Shown one piece after another: positions 25,336-60,860 of a DNA stretch of 64,000 nt. The DNA is taken from contig NC_036453.1 in the NCBI RefSeq assembly GCF_002775205.1, forward strand, positions 3,437,103-3,501,102. The letters run 5' to 3'. The stretch's first letter is position 1. Every line of letters starts with the position of its first letter. The translations under genes were made by a program, and so were the position numbers. This DNA comes from Xiphophorus maculatus (lineage: Eukaryota; Chordata; Actinopteri; Cyprinodontiformes; Poeciliidae). Below the pieces are notes generated by a model that made no database searches, had not been told where the DNA came from, and saw nothing but the letters and a program-made list of their open reading frames with translations.

Positions 25336-25639
25336 TTTAGTGGAGTTTGCATCCATAGAAGTTTTACCTGTTACACTCCTACTGTGTTATATGGAACAAA
25401 ATACCTGTTGCTATTTTTATTCCCACTCACAATCACACAGTTTAAAACGATGTAGACAGCATTTTAATGGGCTTCTGGCACAAGGCTCCATACACCTCGT
25501 TCACAGAATTTCGAGCAGGGACTCCGCCGTCCCTCACGGATTTTTGTGCAATTCTTTTTGTAATTATTTTTTTATTTAGAAAGAGAGATTTCCATCACAT
25601 TCGTTAATTACAGCTTTACCCATCTGAGATTGTACATGA

Positions 25640-26780
25640 GTATACAACCGGAGAATCCAAGTGATTTTGTCCATACTGCCTTTCTGGTATTTTCTTTTAC
25701 AGACTATTACTAAATTTTGTTGTGAACAATGACAAAAATGAACAGAATTGAACAATAACGGGGATTGCACCATCTCGAGCAATAAAAAAAACACAAGAAC
25801 ATACAAGGGCAGAGCACATAGTTCTCAAGAACAATCAAATGAAGTCAGATCTAATTGGTTTTACGTACTCAGTCCAATTGGTCCAGATCTTATAAAACTT
25901 TCCTCTTTCAACTTGGAGGGAAAAAGAAATCTTTCCCATAACATAAATCTGATCAACAATTTCAATCCATTCGTCGATAGTGGGTGGGTCTGGTTTTAGC
26001 CATTTCCTTGTGATGGCTTTCTTACTGGCTGCCAGTAGTATAGCCAGACGTTTTTTTGTCTTGGTTGGTCCATGTGTCCAACTGTAGGTTGCCCAAGTAC
26101 AACATTTCACATTTGAATGAAATTTTTACATTGAATATATTTTCATTATGTTTGTGGAACTCTTCGCAATATGGTTTTATTACTTGGCAGTCTCAAAAAA
26201 CATGGAAGTGGTTGGCTCCTTTAGACTGGCAAAGTCTCCAGCAGGCGTCCCCGTTGTTTTGATATCGTCTCTGAATGGGTGTAACAAAAAATCGTGCAAT
26301 GTTTTTCCAACAAAACTCCCGCCATGTGTTTGATCCAGTCGAGACCAACTGCAGTTGACATATTTCTTCCCATCATCTTGTGAGATTATTACCTTAATTT
26401 CCTTTTCCCATTTCCTCTTTATGTATTCTGTATTCTCATGTTTAGATAGCTGTATGGCATTGTATAACTTGGAGATAATTCTGCTGTCTGATCTGGGTTT
26501 AATTAGTGTTAGAAATACCTCCATGAAACTGGAATCATTTTTTCTCAACACCTCTTTAAAATTTCTATTAAAATAATGTCTCACCTGCAGGTACCTAAAA
26601 AATCATCTTTTTCCAGTCCATGATCCTTCTGTAAGGTTTCAAAACTCTGAAATATCCCTTTGTGGACAAATGAATAATAGGTAGTTAAGCCTTTTGAGAT
26701 CCATAACTTATCATTTCTATTTGGTGTAAAATCCGAATCATAGGCTCACCACCTCATAATTTTAGATGCGTCTCAAAGGC
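25640..26780 (-). mobile_element. 5'-truncated L1-like LINE, C-terminal part
   Basis: Minus-strand frames read FETLQKDHGLEKDDF, VRHYFNRNFKEVLRKNDSSF, HPFRDDIKTTGTPAGDFA and, at the end, AASKKAITRKWLKPDPPTID followed by EWIEIVDQIYVM. This is the polymerase tail of a fish L1-type element. Small frame breaks separate the blocks. It is cargo of the composite insertion. Confidence 0.8.
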
Positions 26781-26782
26781 AT

Positions 26783-27334
26783 TCAAAATGTGATGCAGCA
26801 CCTTTTTTTTTTTTCACGTCCGAGCGAACGTTTCTTCCTTTCTTCACGACGTCTCCGTTCTGCGTTGCAGACGTCGCAGCCAGGTAGGATGGGTTCTCGG
26901 ATCCTGGGAGCTTTGGGAAGTTTGGGGGGGTATTTGTCCAATACGACAGATTTCTCTTCCTGGGTCTCTTTGTTTAATGTCTCTGACAGATCTGAGGTTG
27001 GGCCAGAGGTTGGGTCAGAGGTTGGGCCAGAGGTTGGGCCAGAGGTTGGGTCTACGGACTCAACTTCCCCAGCCGGGGAAGTCTCTTCTTCAGTGTCGTC
27101 ATCTGAAGACTCATCGTGCTGCAAGTCTTCTCTATCCGGTAGTGTTTGCTTCTGAGTCCCGAAAGTGTTGAAAAGGTATTCGGAGTAATCCACGTTTTCG
27201 TCTTGAGAGCTGCTACAATCAAATGTGACACCAGGAAATAGTGTTGTCACAAGTTTTCTCACACCAGTCGTTACTAAATACCCGGCGCCAAAAGACAACG
27301 GAAAAAAGACGGCAGCTGTTAAAAGTTTCTCCAT
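26783..27334 (-). CDS. Hypothetical 183-aa ORF with acidic and basic halves
   Basis: Not recognised. It starts MEKLLTAAVFFPLSFGAGYL, an N-terminal hydrophobic stretch that could be a membrane segment. An acidic region follows (DESSDDDTEEE), then a PTSGPTSDPTSGPTSD array encoded by 12-bp tandem repeats at about 26995-27050. A CDVCNAERRRREERKK basic region ends in KKKRCCITF, which resembles a CaaX-type tail. The start context (AATATGG) is acceptable. The lysine run is encoded by a 13-A tract that may be the poly-A of a retrocopy, so the true C-terminus could differ. It lies inside the composite insertion, just upstream of a truncated LINE. It may be a captured retrogene, a transposon protein or a chance frame. 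Confidence 0.4.
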   Translation of the reverse strand: MEKLLTAAVFFPLSFGAGYLVTTGVRKLVTTLFPGVTFDCSSSQDENVDYSEYLFNTFGTQKQTLPDREDLQHDESSDDDTEEETSPAGEVESVDPTSGPTSGPTSDPTSGPTSDLSETLNKETQEEKSVVLDKYPPKLPKAPRIREPILPGCDVCNAERRRREERKKRSLGREKKKRCCITF

Positions 27335-27448
27335 ATTAAAATCCTAGTAAAAGAGAGCGAGGGGTTGAAGTGGTATCTGTCAAAGTGCTATTTGTAAAAT
27401 ACCTGATGTTTTGAGATGGACGCATTCATAACCTCGGATGTTCTTTGA

Positions 27449-27474
27449 TCTATGACATAGATCTATGTCATAGA
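27449..27474. promoter_or_regulatory. Perfect 26-bp palindrome upstream of the 183-aa ORF
   Basis: Each half is TCTATGACATAGA; the two halves are exact reverse complements. It lies 115 bp upstream of the minus-strand ORF start. Any role as a binding site is only a guess. Confidence 0.45.
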
Positions 27475-27938
27475 TGTCGTCATAGCTACAATGAGCTCAC
27501 TGTAGTTCTGGGGAATGTCTTGCTTCTGAACGTTGCTATGGAAACGGTCAGATCAGTTCTGCATGAAGAATGATCCCAAAGAAATGATGCTGCCGCTCCA
27601 TATTTGATGAGTTGTAAACAACCCACTCCAACACATTTGTTCTGTATGGTGCGGAAATGTAAGTAATAGACAGAATGTAATGTCTTCCAGCTTTTTCTGT
27701 GTAATTGAGAGCTTGACACCAACAGCAGCCCACACTGCTGATAGCCGGGAAGGAGATAAATGAGTCCATTTCTATGCTCTCCTGTAAACTGGTTATGAGT
27801 CTGTTGGTTTTTTGTGTATTTTAACCATTAAAACTGGTAAACAAATTTTTATATCTGTTTTTAAAAGAATAGCAGCTTCTCTCTTATGTCTCCATCAGAT
27901 GACCAGCATTAGCAGCTTTTGGTGACATTATTATTAAT

Positions 27939-28165
27939 AATCCTCCGGGAGGGACTCAGAGTAGAGCCGCTGCTCCTTCACATGGAGAGGAGCCAATTGA
28001 GGTGGCTCGGGCATCTGGTCAGGATGCCTCCTGGACGCCTCCCTGGTGAGGTGTTCCGGGCACGTCCCACCGGGAGGAGGCCCCGGGGAAGACCCAGGAC
28101 ACGCTGGAAGGACTATGTCTCTCGGCTGGCCTGGGAACGCCTCTCAGGTATTGAAAATGGGCCGA
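27939..28165 (+). mobile_element. LINE polymerase C-terminal fragment
   Basis: The frame reads EPLLLHMERSQLRWLGHLVR, MPPGRLPGEVFRARPTGRRP and RGRPRTRWKDYVSRLAWERL. This conserved C-terminal stretch occurs in very many fish LINE copies. Its GC-rich sequence contrasts with the AT-rich surroundings. Confidence 0.85.
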
Positions 28166-28610
28166 CAATCGGCCGATAGCTCTAAAATCGTGTAGTGTGC
28201 GCTGGGCATTACACATCATTTTAGATTTTTCTGAAATATCAATACAAGAGAACAATAACTTTTCAAATTGTTTTATAATCTTTTGTATGATATTTGTCTC
28301 ATTTCATTTCACAGACATTTTATTTGAATAAAATAATCTTAGTTAATCTGCTAGGAGTAAATTTGCTATATTCAGAAGCTGATTTTGAATCTAAATGTCT
28401 AATCTTTGCTTATGTTAAGTTTTATGCTATTCTTGATACATTCACTGGTTATTTTTTAATGGAACCACAGGCAGATGTAAAATGTGATCAATAGTGAAGA
28501 TTTCCACCAGAAAACAAAAACCATAGATACAAAGTTTTTACTTGTGAAAATATTCAGGAGTCAACTGATGCTCCAGGCAAGTTAAATTGTTCTGAACTGG
28601 TACCTCAATT

Positions 28611-29063
28611 CAGTGTTTTTCAACCTTTTTTGAGCCAAGGTACATTGTTTTCATTGAAAAAATCACGAGGCACACCACCAACCAAAAATGTAAACAAATG
28701 ATACTCTATCGCCACCTATATTAAATATATAGTCATTTTTCTTTTCATAAACTTTTCCATCACTGTCATCAAAGTCTTGCCAGATACAATGCTCTCACCG
28801 CTCCCTGTCACATTCACGCATCACTAATTCTCTTGTTTTAACGTACAATGCTATGTACCTACTGCCATCTAGTGGTAAGGAAATTACATGATTATGCCGC
28901 CAGTCACTACTACAGCACACACACTCGAAGATAGCATATTATTTGCAGATAATTAATTTGCTTTCAAAAAATCTTTTTTAGACCATGATGAAATTTCCAC
29001 GGCACACCTGACGATCACTCACGGCACACTAGTGTGCCGCGGCACAGTGGTTGAAAAACACTG
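28611..29063. mobile_element. hAT-type MITE, copy 2 (453 bp)
   Basis: Same element and orientation as 22702-23154, differing at the C/T in AACYTTTCCATC, the A/C in CGCTMCCTG and the T/C in TTTGYTTTC. Right boundary of the composite insertion. Confidence 0.88.
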
Positions 29064-29071
29064 GTTTAGTC

Positions 29072-29395
29072 ATTGAAATAGACAAAGAACTGTGATTTAA
29101 TCATTGTGCAGAAAGTAAATGCAGGAGGCTGCAACAGAGGATGTTCTTTCCTCAGAAAACAGAAGGTTTCCAGATTATTCTTTATTTCACAAAGCTCTGT
29201 TTTGTCTCCTCGGCTTATTTGCACTTTGGGAAATAAGCAGGCTGAGGATCATAAAGAATTGCAGTGCATTATTAAATAAGCTGTTAGGGTTATTGGAGCT
29301 GACCAGCCATCAGCAGCCCAGCTGAGCTGATTTCTGAAAGGATGGATGATATTCTGGTGGATCCAACACATCCTTTGTTCCCTCGGTTTGCTGCT
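29072..29395 (+). mobile_element. LINE reverse-transcriptase fragment, right half (interrupted)
   Basis: In the frame of the left half (22570-22701) it reads IEIDKEL, stop, FNHCAESK and QQRMFF; further on, ILVDPTHPLFPRF matches the usual end of this LINE class. Several stops show decay. It continues the element split by the composite insertion. Confidence 0.75.
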
Positions 29396-31120
29396 TAGCT
29401 TCCAAATAATATTGTGTTGTAAACAACAATATCATTTTATCTTTGCATCGCTTTGGTCAAATAAATGTGTTTTATAAATAAGGTTTGAGTTAAACTGCTA
29501 TGAACCGAATTGGAAATTAATCGGATTGTATAGAATTAGATTTGACTTAATTACTCATTAACGATACTGGACAGTAGAGAACTTTTTCACTAGCTACATA
29601 CTGAAAACACAAACAGTACTGACAAGGCTGAAACGATTAATCGAATTAATCACGATTAATCAATGGGCTCAATAATGAGCCCATTATTGAAATAATCAAA
29701 CCAATTTAGAAATCAATTTATCGTTAACTGGAAAATACAGAGTGAAAAACTGGCCATTTGCTGAAAGAACAACACAGTCAGAGCAGTAGTTAAACCAAAA
29801 CTGTACAAAAAGTGCATACACTTTGCCTTTAACATAAAAAATCTTTGTCTGTAAAAATATGTCCAATCCCAGAACTCCTCAAGTAGCTTTAGTCGTAGTA
29901 GTTTTGGCTTCAGGCAGTTAAAACTCTGTAAAAAATAAAAAATAAAAAATAATAATAAAATCTTCTAATAAGCAATTTTTTCCAAAAAACACTCAACAGA
30001 TTAGTAGACAACATGTTTTTAGCTGCAGATGCATCCTTTGTTGCAAATGATCCAGAGCTCACTAAGGGAAAGCTGACTTGTTTGAATGTTTTTTTCTCAT
30101 TTAAAAAAGGAATAATTTTTTTATTGAATCTTTTATCGTTTGTCTACCTTTGTGCTTTATGGCACCTAACGCATTGGTATTAAGCCAGTGGGATTGTTCA
30201 CCCAGGGCAGCAAACACACTGGGACCACCTCTACTAACTTGTGGTAGGATTTGATTAACAACCATCAAATAGAGGGAACAAAAATCTAAAGAAAAACCCA
30301 AAGAGATGTTATATGATGTTACCAAATGTGTTTGCGCTTGTAAATTTTACAATAAAACATTTTGAGTTTGATTTGAATTGATTTCACTAAAACGTCAAGC
30401 TAGTAGTTGCTGGTGGGAAGAAATCGAATCTGCTTTACCCATTGTTAAAGTTTAGTCAAGTGAAGGTGACAAAAGAAAACTCAAATAATGTTTTAGTATT
30501 TTGGCGTCATTTCTGCTCAACAATAAATCTTCTGCCATCTTGGTTTGTTCTTTATTTTATTTTGGCTTGGTATGAGTTGCATAAGAAGTTAAATGACTTT
30601 AAAATGACAAGTCAAAACAGCTTTAAGCTAACACTTTTGTAAGGTCGTATAGAATTAACGCTAGCTCATATGGAGCACGCTCATTTCTGCCTTTACTCGC
30701 GGTTTTGTTGCGTAATTTTAACAGCTAAACAAGCGTGTAGCTTCACTTACATCCGGGAATCCAGTTCCAGATGTTCCCCAGCTGCTGCACACCTGAAGTC
30801 GATGAGTCATTAGCAGGTTTCAGCTGAACCTGATGACAGGTGTGGGTGGTCAGCTCATCTGGAACAGGTGTGTTGGAGCATTCCGACGTATAGAGGGGTG
30901 GACGCCGCATGAATCGTACGGCAATGTCGGCGCCATATTGTGAGGGGCATTTTTTGTAAACGCTAAAAAAAAAAAAAAAGCTGCATAAACCAGTTTGGTC
31001 CCAAGGATTGTGGGCCCACAATGATAATCATTGTAATCACCTAAATTAATTTACTGTACTTTACATGTCCTCACCTTCCTAATGGCAAAAATAAAATAAC
31101 GGTTTTTGCTTATATTGTAT
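29396..31120. other. Intergenic DNA with minor repeats
   Basis: Around 29630-29710 is a GATTAATCGAATTAATC-rich repeat with an internal CAATGGGCTC/GAGCCCATT inverted pair. Near 30830-30875 is a CAGCTCATCTGGAACAGGTG phrase common in fish genomes. No gene supported. Confidence 0.45.
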
Positions 31121-31127
31121 TAATAAT

Positions 31128-31129
<2 letters not shown>

Positions 31130-31203
<74 letters not shown>
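31130..31203. repeat. (AAT)n microsatellite
   Basis: About 74 bp of nearly pure AAT repeats. Confidence 0.95.
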
Positions 31204-31204
<1 letters not shown>

Positions 31205-31379
31205 ATGTATTTATTTATTTAAATTCAAAAGTCACTTTTGGCAGGAAAAAAAGACTTGTGACGACACTGAAGCATGATGAAACCGTGGTACCGTTAATTT
31301 AGCAATAAAACACCCTCGGTTAATAAATGTTTTGATTTTCTTCCGTGGCAGGTGTGTGTGTGTGTTTGGTGCACCACTC

Positions 31380-31995
31380 GATACAACGGCCCCTCGCTCT
31401 ACCTCCTCACGTGCTCGCTTATTGGATGTCATAGAGGTGTGCGAGGAGCACCAAAATATGGCGCTATCATGTTCAGCCAATAGCCGCTCGGTTTGTAACA
31501 GGTTTCTGCTTGCCGTCACGACGGCAACGGGGACGCGCGTCCGAGACGGGGAAAGGGATTGAGAGGCGTCGGGGTCGCGCTCACCGTGTTTGGCTGGCAG
31601 GTGCCTGCTTTCACCAGGTTCAGCATCATGGGGGATCCTGGACCCCGAGACGAGATGGACCCTCATCGAGCGACCACAGCACAGGGACCGTGCAGGCGGT
31701 TCATACCGGGGCAGAGGAGAGCTGTCATGTGTCAGTAAGTGAGCCGCAGAGAAGGCGGTGTTTTCTGGGAGTCAATCAGAGCTGGAGTCACTGCTTGGTA
31801 GGTTAACGAAGAGAGACGGACGTGAGGAAACTGGGAAGTCGGCCTAACTTAAATAAATACCGCATTGAACTGAGCGGAAACAATGAATAAATTGGTGATT
31901 ACGAGCCGGCCCGGTCAGCCTGGGCGAATCGGAACAGGCTGGGCTCGTCCAGTGTGAAGTCGGCTCCCATCTGTTGACTTCTCCGCCGGGCGGCG
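31380..31995 (+). promoter_or_regulatory. bicdl1 promoter and 5' UTR region
   Basis: CpG dinucleotides become dense from about 31500 to 32300, in contrast with the AT-rich flanks. An inverted CCAAT box (ATTGG, 31421-31425) and a CCAAT box (31477-31481) lie 500-600 bp upstream of the start codon. No TATA box is obvious. The transcription start cannot be placed from sequence alone. Confidence 0.55.
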
Positions 31996-55582
<23,587 letters not shown>

Positions 55583-58500
55583 GCCCTGTCGGAACTGGCC
55601 CTTAAAGCACAGAAGAGACACAGAGACAGACGGAGGTGAGGGAGTGTATGGGTAAACAGCTCAGCCAAAGACAGGCGGTGGTAGGCAGGCACTGATGTTG
55701 GGGGGGGGGGGAGGTTCAGATCATTTTGCACTTTATCTGTCCCATTGCTCTGCTCCTTACTGAAAGGGAATGAAGGTAAAAATAAAAATCAACACTTCCC
55801 CAGAGGCTTTGGCTCAGCAATCCACCCTAAAGAGCGCTTCGCTTTCTGGTCTTACAGAACAGGACAGGGTCACAAAGTTTACCTCCATAGAGGAAGGTTT
55901 CCTTGTAGTGCCTACAAAACCCACTGCCAACTCTGTAGAGGTGGAGAACAATGTTACAGCGCTACAGCATGAACAGTATGCATCTCAGTTATCAGGCCGA
56001 GGAGGCTGGGGAAAGGCAGAAGTTTGAAGTATTAAGTTAGAGCTCAGAGTATAAAGAGAAGTTCTGGCAGTGACACAACGATGGGGAGTCTCTCAGGTCT
56101 ATTCATGTGTCAGGGGAAAAACAGAGCATGGTGTGTTCAACACAACTGGAAAAGGTCAATTCCCAAATGGAAGAATATAAATAGAGGGGATGACTTACGG
56201 GCACTGCGATGGACTGGTGACCTGTCCATGGTGACCCCGTCTCTGACCCATAGACCACTAGAGATAGGCAAGGGTGTATGATGATGGATGGATTGATGGA
56301 CAGACTTATGGGCATTTTAAAAATGCAGTTCTAAAAGTGTAAATTAAAAAAAGAAAAATAGTTTTTCTTCAAGAAACCTCTGACCATCTTAGCTATTGTA
56401 ACTAGTTGCTTTGATTGCAGTAGATCTCAGACTGAGTTTCTAAATGCAAAGCAAGTTGTTGTTTTTTTTTTTAAACAAAGCAGCTAGCCTGATAAAAACC
56501 AGCCCCCTCTACATTATTTGCTAAGTACAGAGGGTCTATTGAGAACCGCTTCCTGGGCTGTGTTGAGGTTTTATATTTTGCAATTAGACTGGGATTTTTC
56601 CCTGACTGTTTGGCACCAGTTTTGTGGGAAATTTCACAAATTATAATTTGTGTTTTAACAATTTTATTGTAAACACCAGGAAAACTAAATAAAAAAAAAA
56701 AACTTTTCAGTTTGTGGGATGTTGTCGCGACCTCAAGAGACTCTCCATCCTCGTCCCTGACAGATGAATAAACCTTTATGGGGGGTGATAGAACTCCTTA
56801 CATCTAGCTTAGTGGTATTATTTTCCTACTGCTCACATCATGGACATCATTTGAAGAAAAAGCACTGCTCAGTGTTGTCTCCGGGATGTCAGCCATCTTC
56901 CTAGTTGACCAAATTTCTTGTTTACATCAGTTTGAGAAGGGATTAGGATTTATTATATGAACAATAACTATGAATTCCACCGGTGAAAAGCAGTGCACCA
57001 CAGCTGTCAGCATTCAATGTGACCGTTTGCAGTCACTCCTAGTGGAGATGGTCTACCTCCATTCCTCTCGCTTCAATACTTCACAGGCACTTTGATTTCT
57101 TAGCTTGCGGGCTTCCATACTTGGGGGACATTTCTGACTCCATTGGTGAAACGCAACGAAGCGAGCTCAGATGTTTGAGCTTGGAGGATTTTCCGTGTGG
57201 CACATTAATGTCTCATGTCTGTGCGTGTTTAATGGAGCTGTGCAAACCTATGCAGGTGTCTTCACGTCATCTCAGCTGGTTGTTGGGAAGGATCAACCCA
57301 AAGAGTGATTTTTTTAAAATGAAAATGACAAATAGGTTTGGATGATATATTTATAAGAAAAAGCATACTTTTTTGACAGAAAATCTTTTTGTAGAAAGAC
57401 ATATCTGTACAATGTTTTTGTCGACTGTTTTTATGTGTCTTGTGAACTGAAACTCCTTCGATGGAACGGGCATCTTTTGGCTCCTTTTTCTTTCCTCTTT
57501 TGTCGTTTGGTGTCACACGATGAGAGAAATCCCATAAATTCAAATTATTTATTCAAATTCTCTACCTATATGATGCAATTTACCGGACCTAAACACGAAA
57601 TTCTAAAATGTCTGCACATTTAAATGGTCTATACGAAAACAAACAGAGTTATATATTCTTCTATTTTTTTTTTACGGAAGTGTTTAACTGGCCAAGCTAG
57701 TAAATAAATCCAGGAGCAGTATCCCACTAAAAGAAGAAACCTTCTTGCTAATAATGAGAAACTTTCAAGTTTTTATGAGTTTCACATTTCATTATAACGA
57801 GATACCGTTCTTGTATTTATTTATTTCCTTGTTCCGGCAGTTAAATGCTTCTGCATGTAAACAGCTGTTTAGCTAGATCTAGCTTAGCTTAATTTGCCTT
57901 ATGTTAGCAAATACTGGAATTTAGAAAGGGGTGTAAGCAGCTAGCTAAAGTTTATATTTTAGCATCACTGTGAATGTTACCACCCACATTTAAATCTATC
58001 GAGCTATAGAGCTTTGATGCTTCAGGGATAGAGCCTAACTAGCTGTGTCCCTGGTTTTAGAGATAAGATAGCCTAGCTTATTTAAAGCTAGCTGGCACGA
58101 ATAAACAGCCCTAAAAGTTAAGTATACTAATTAATGTATGGGGCTTGTGATTTTCAGGTAATCTGCTATTGGTAATGACCTAAAATTAAAAGAATTGGGA
58201 CTGAGGTTCTGTTAAAAATGTATAAGCAGCTAATATCTTGACTGCAGTACATAATTATCTCAGGGTCTTCATCTGGCATAAATTGAGACCAGCTAATCGT
58301 AGAGCCTGAAGCTAACGGCTAGTCTGAGAAGAGCCAACGCCAAATTTAAAGTGACTCTGTCATATTTCTTTTTCATAAACTGTCACCATTGCATTGGATG
58401 GTTTAAGTCTTTATAGGAAAATGGAGGCTGGAGGCTGTGCAGCACCAACTGTCTTCCTCTGTGAAACATACTGAGAATGGAACATGTGAAGCATTTATAC

Positions 58501-59786
58501 AAACCTACCTAATAAAAAATGAAGGCATAAAAGTTACAGTGGTGTACACTAAAACCTCTGTGTCAGACAGTTATACTGACCGGAAACATTTCCATGTTTC
58601 ATCTCTTGAGTAGTCAGGAAGATTTTTAGCGCCGCTCCACATCCTACCTCCACAATCGATGTATATAATCAACAGATTTTTTTGTAAATAAGTATCCAAG
58701 CCAAACATGACAATGATTAACAGGCTCAAATGATCAAATTTGCATAAACCTCGATGTTTTTGAAGTAAAATGAATTTTAAGATGTCAGAATTTCACTTTA
58801 ATCTTGGCTCTTAGCTGCCTCCAGGATCAAATAATCTGGATGTGTTAGTAAATGAAAGTCTTATGTACTATACGTAAGAATTAAGGTAAGATATTAACAA
58901 CTTAAAAACATAACATAACTTCAACGATGGACAGTCCCTGCAAGAGCCATTTCAAGAGACAACAGTTTTGAAAATTAACCAGTAGATTATTTCCAGGTCT
59001 TAGTCAGACTAGTGAATAATCACTTTTAGTGTAAGCATTTACTTACAAAAGATAGACTTGAGAAGTTATTTTTTTATCAATATTGTCCTGATAGAACAAT
59101 TGACTCCATAAATTATATAGCGAAACGAGACGCTATTTTTCTTTAAGGGAAAGCAAAACGGCACAATCAGCCCAATTTAAAATGAAAAACATTGTAACCT
59201 CAAACATTAATTTCTAACATAACACTGGCCAGCAGAGATGATCACAATAATACTGTCAGTGTTTTTATGTAACCAATAATCACATTAGCCAACATATTGG
59301 AGTCAGTACTGGGACAAGAACTAAACTTCAGTTTCTTTGTTTTGATTTTTTTTTTTATGACACAACTTCAAGGAAAAAAGAAGAAGAAAAAAAACGTGAC
59401 GTTTGATTCTGTTGAATTTATTTTGATGTAAATGCTGTCTGTTGGGGTTTTTTTTCTGGTTGATTTTGTCTCCGACACTGCAGACTGAATGAATTCTGAA
59501 AACATGTCCAGTGTCTGTGTGTGTCTGGCTGGGCGTCCTGATGCCGGCCGCCACAGATTGAAGTGTGTGTCGCAGTGGGAAACACAGAGATCCCATTGAG
59601 TGCGTTTGTGTTGCTCGTCCCCGACGTCGTTTTCGAATCCAGTGCTTTCGGTGGGCTCATTGTACTCCGTGCGAGTGCTTCCATTCACCACTGACTGACG
59701 GCACTGTTTTAGTTACAAAATACTTCAAGCTATTCAAAATATTTATCATGCAATTTTCTTAGCATCCTTGTTTTTGTACGAATAAA
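55583..59786 (+). other. Probable bicdl1 3' UTR and downstream DNA
   Basis: No coding frame is supported. A LINE-type tail (GCGATGGACTGGTGACCTGT, ending in GATGGATGG) lies at 56195-56300. TAGCT/GCTAGC words are frequent at 57840-58330. AATAAA at 59781-59786, followed by a CTCTTTAC-rich stretch, is a candidate end, with earlier AATAAA at about 56685 and 56766. The true cleavage site is unknown. Confidence 0.35.
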
Positions 59787-60544
59787 CTCTTTACAAATCC
59801 TCACGTCTCAGTCTCACTGAGTTGGAAGCGCTTGTGTTTGTGGTTCCCACAGTCGGACAAACGGAGCTGCTGATCCGTTTAATCCTTCTGCTCAATTACA
59901 GAAACAGTGCATCAGATATACCCGCCGCAGTTTGACTATATACTGTGAAAATTGTTGCTGATTAAAAATGAGCAAAAAAGAAAAAAAAAAAAAACATGTT
60001 TGTCTCTGAAAGGACATAAAACTATTTGTAGTTTTGAGTAAATATTTCATGTAAAGATTCAGACTCAGTGGACATTTTCATCCAATGTTTGTTAACCACC
60101 ATCATTTCCTAAACTTGACTAAATGTCATATTACAAACACAAACTTTACTGTATCTTATTAGGATTTTTATGTGACAGTGGGAAATAATATGACTTAATT
60201 AGCGCAATGCTCAGGAGGAACGCTGCAAATGATGGTTGGACAGCGGGGAGGCGGAGGAGTTGGGGTGCTGTCCGGTCAGAGAGTCAGTTCCCGAAGCCAC
60301 ACACACACACACACACACACAATCAGAAACGCGCACATGGAATCAGTGCAGCGCCATAAAAGAGTTATGGGGTCCAAATGACCCCATCTCTTAAAATTGC
60401 GGGAGGGTTAAAAATATTTGCAAATCTAAAAAAATAATATAGCAAACACCTGTAAAACTCTGTCTTGATCAGGTTCATCACCAAGTTAAAATGTTTCAAG
60501 CCTTCATTTTGTGTAACTTTAAGGAATAGGACTTACAGAAAATG

Positions 60545-60860
60545 AAATCCTTAAATCTAGTGCCTCAGAAAATTTGAATATTACAGAAGATCAATTAGAA
60601 AATGATTTTTTTTTATTTTTTTAAATGAAATGCAAATTTTACTTTCATCTGAAAAGAGGACATCGGACCACTGAGCGAGAGCGGAGTTTTTTCTCTCCTG
60701 GGTTCGACACGTCAGGAGCTCAGGAGTGGCTTCACAGCAAGAATGTGACTCTTGATGAACCTCTGGTCGCCCCTTGAATGGATTTTGCTCGACAAGGCTG
60801 CCATTATCCCCGGTGCACCTTTTCCTTTCACCCAGATGAGACCAAAATATCACTTATTGC
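60545..60860 (-). mobile_element. Tc1-like transposase remnant
   Basis: The minus-strand frame includes QWSDVLFSDESKICISF, matching the region around the first catalytic Asp of Tc1-like transposases, and the element ends in CTCAGAAAATTTGAATATTA. The remainder is decayed. Confidence 0.5.

Larger units (their letters stand above)
22702..29063. mobile_element. 6.36-kb composite insertion bounded by two hAT-type MITEs
   Basis: Left MITE (22702-23154), 5456 bp of cargo (23155-28610), right MITE (28611-29063). GTTTAGTC lies at both outer edges (22694-22701, 29064-29071) and CCTCAATT at both inner edges (23155-23162, 28603-28610). Removing the unit with one outer 8-mer rejoins a LINE reading frame. 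The cargo holds palindromic MITEs, LINE tails, an L1-like fragment and a 183-codon ORF. Confidence 0.85.

Noticed and set aside
26766..27171. Plus-strand ORFs opposite the 183-codon ORF
   Set aside because: They mirror the 12-bp tandem repeat array and the antisense of the better-supported minus-strand frame.
31232..31666. 144-codon minus-strand ORF upstream of bicdl1
   Set aside because: Open mainly because of GC-rich promoter sequence; no motif, no splice or start support.
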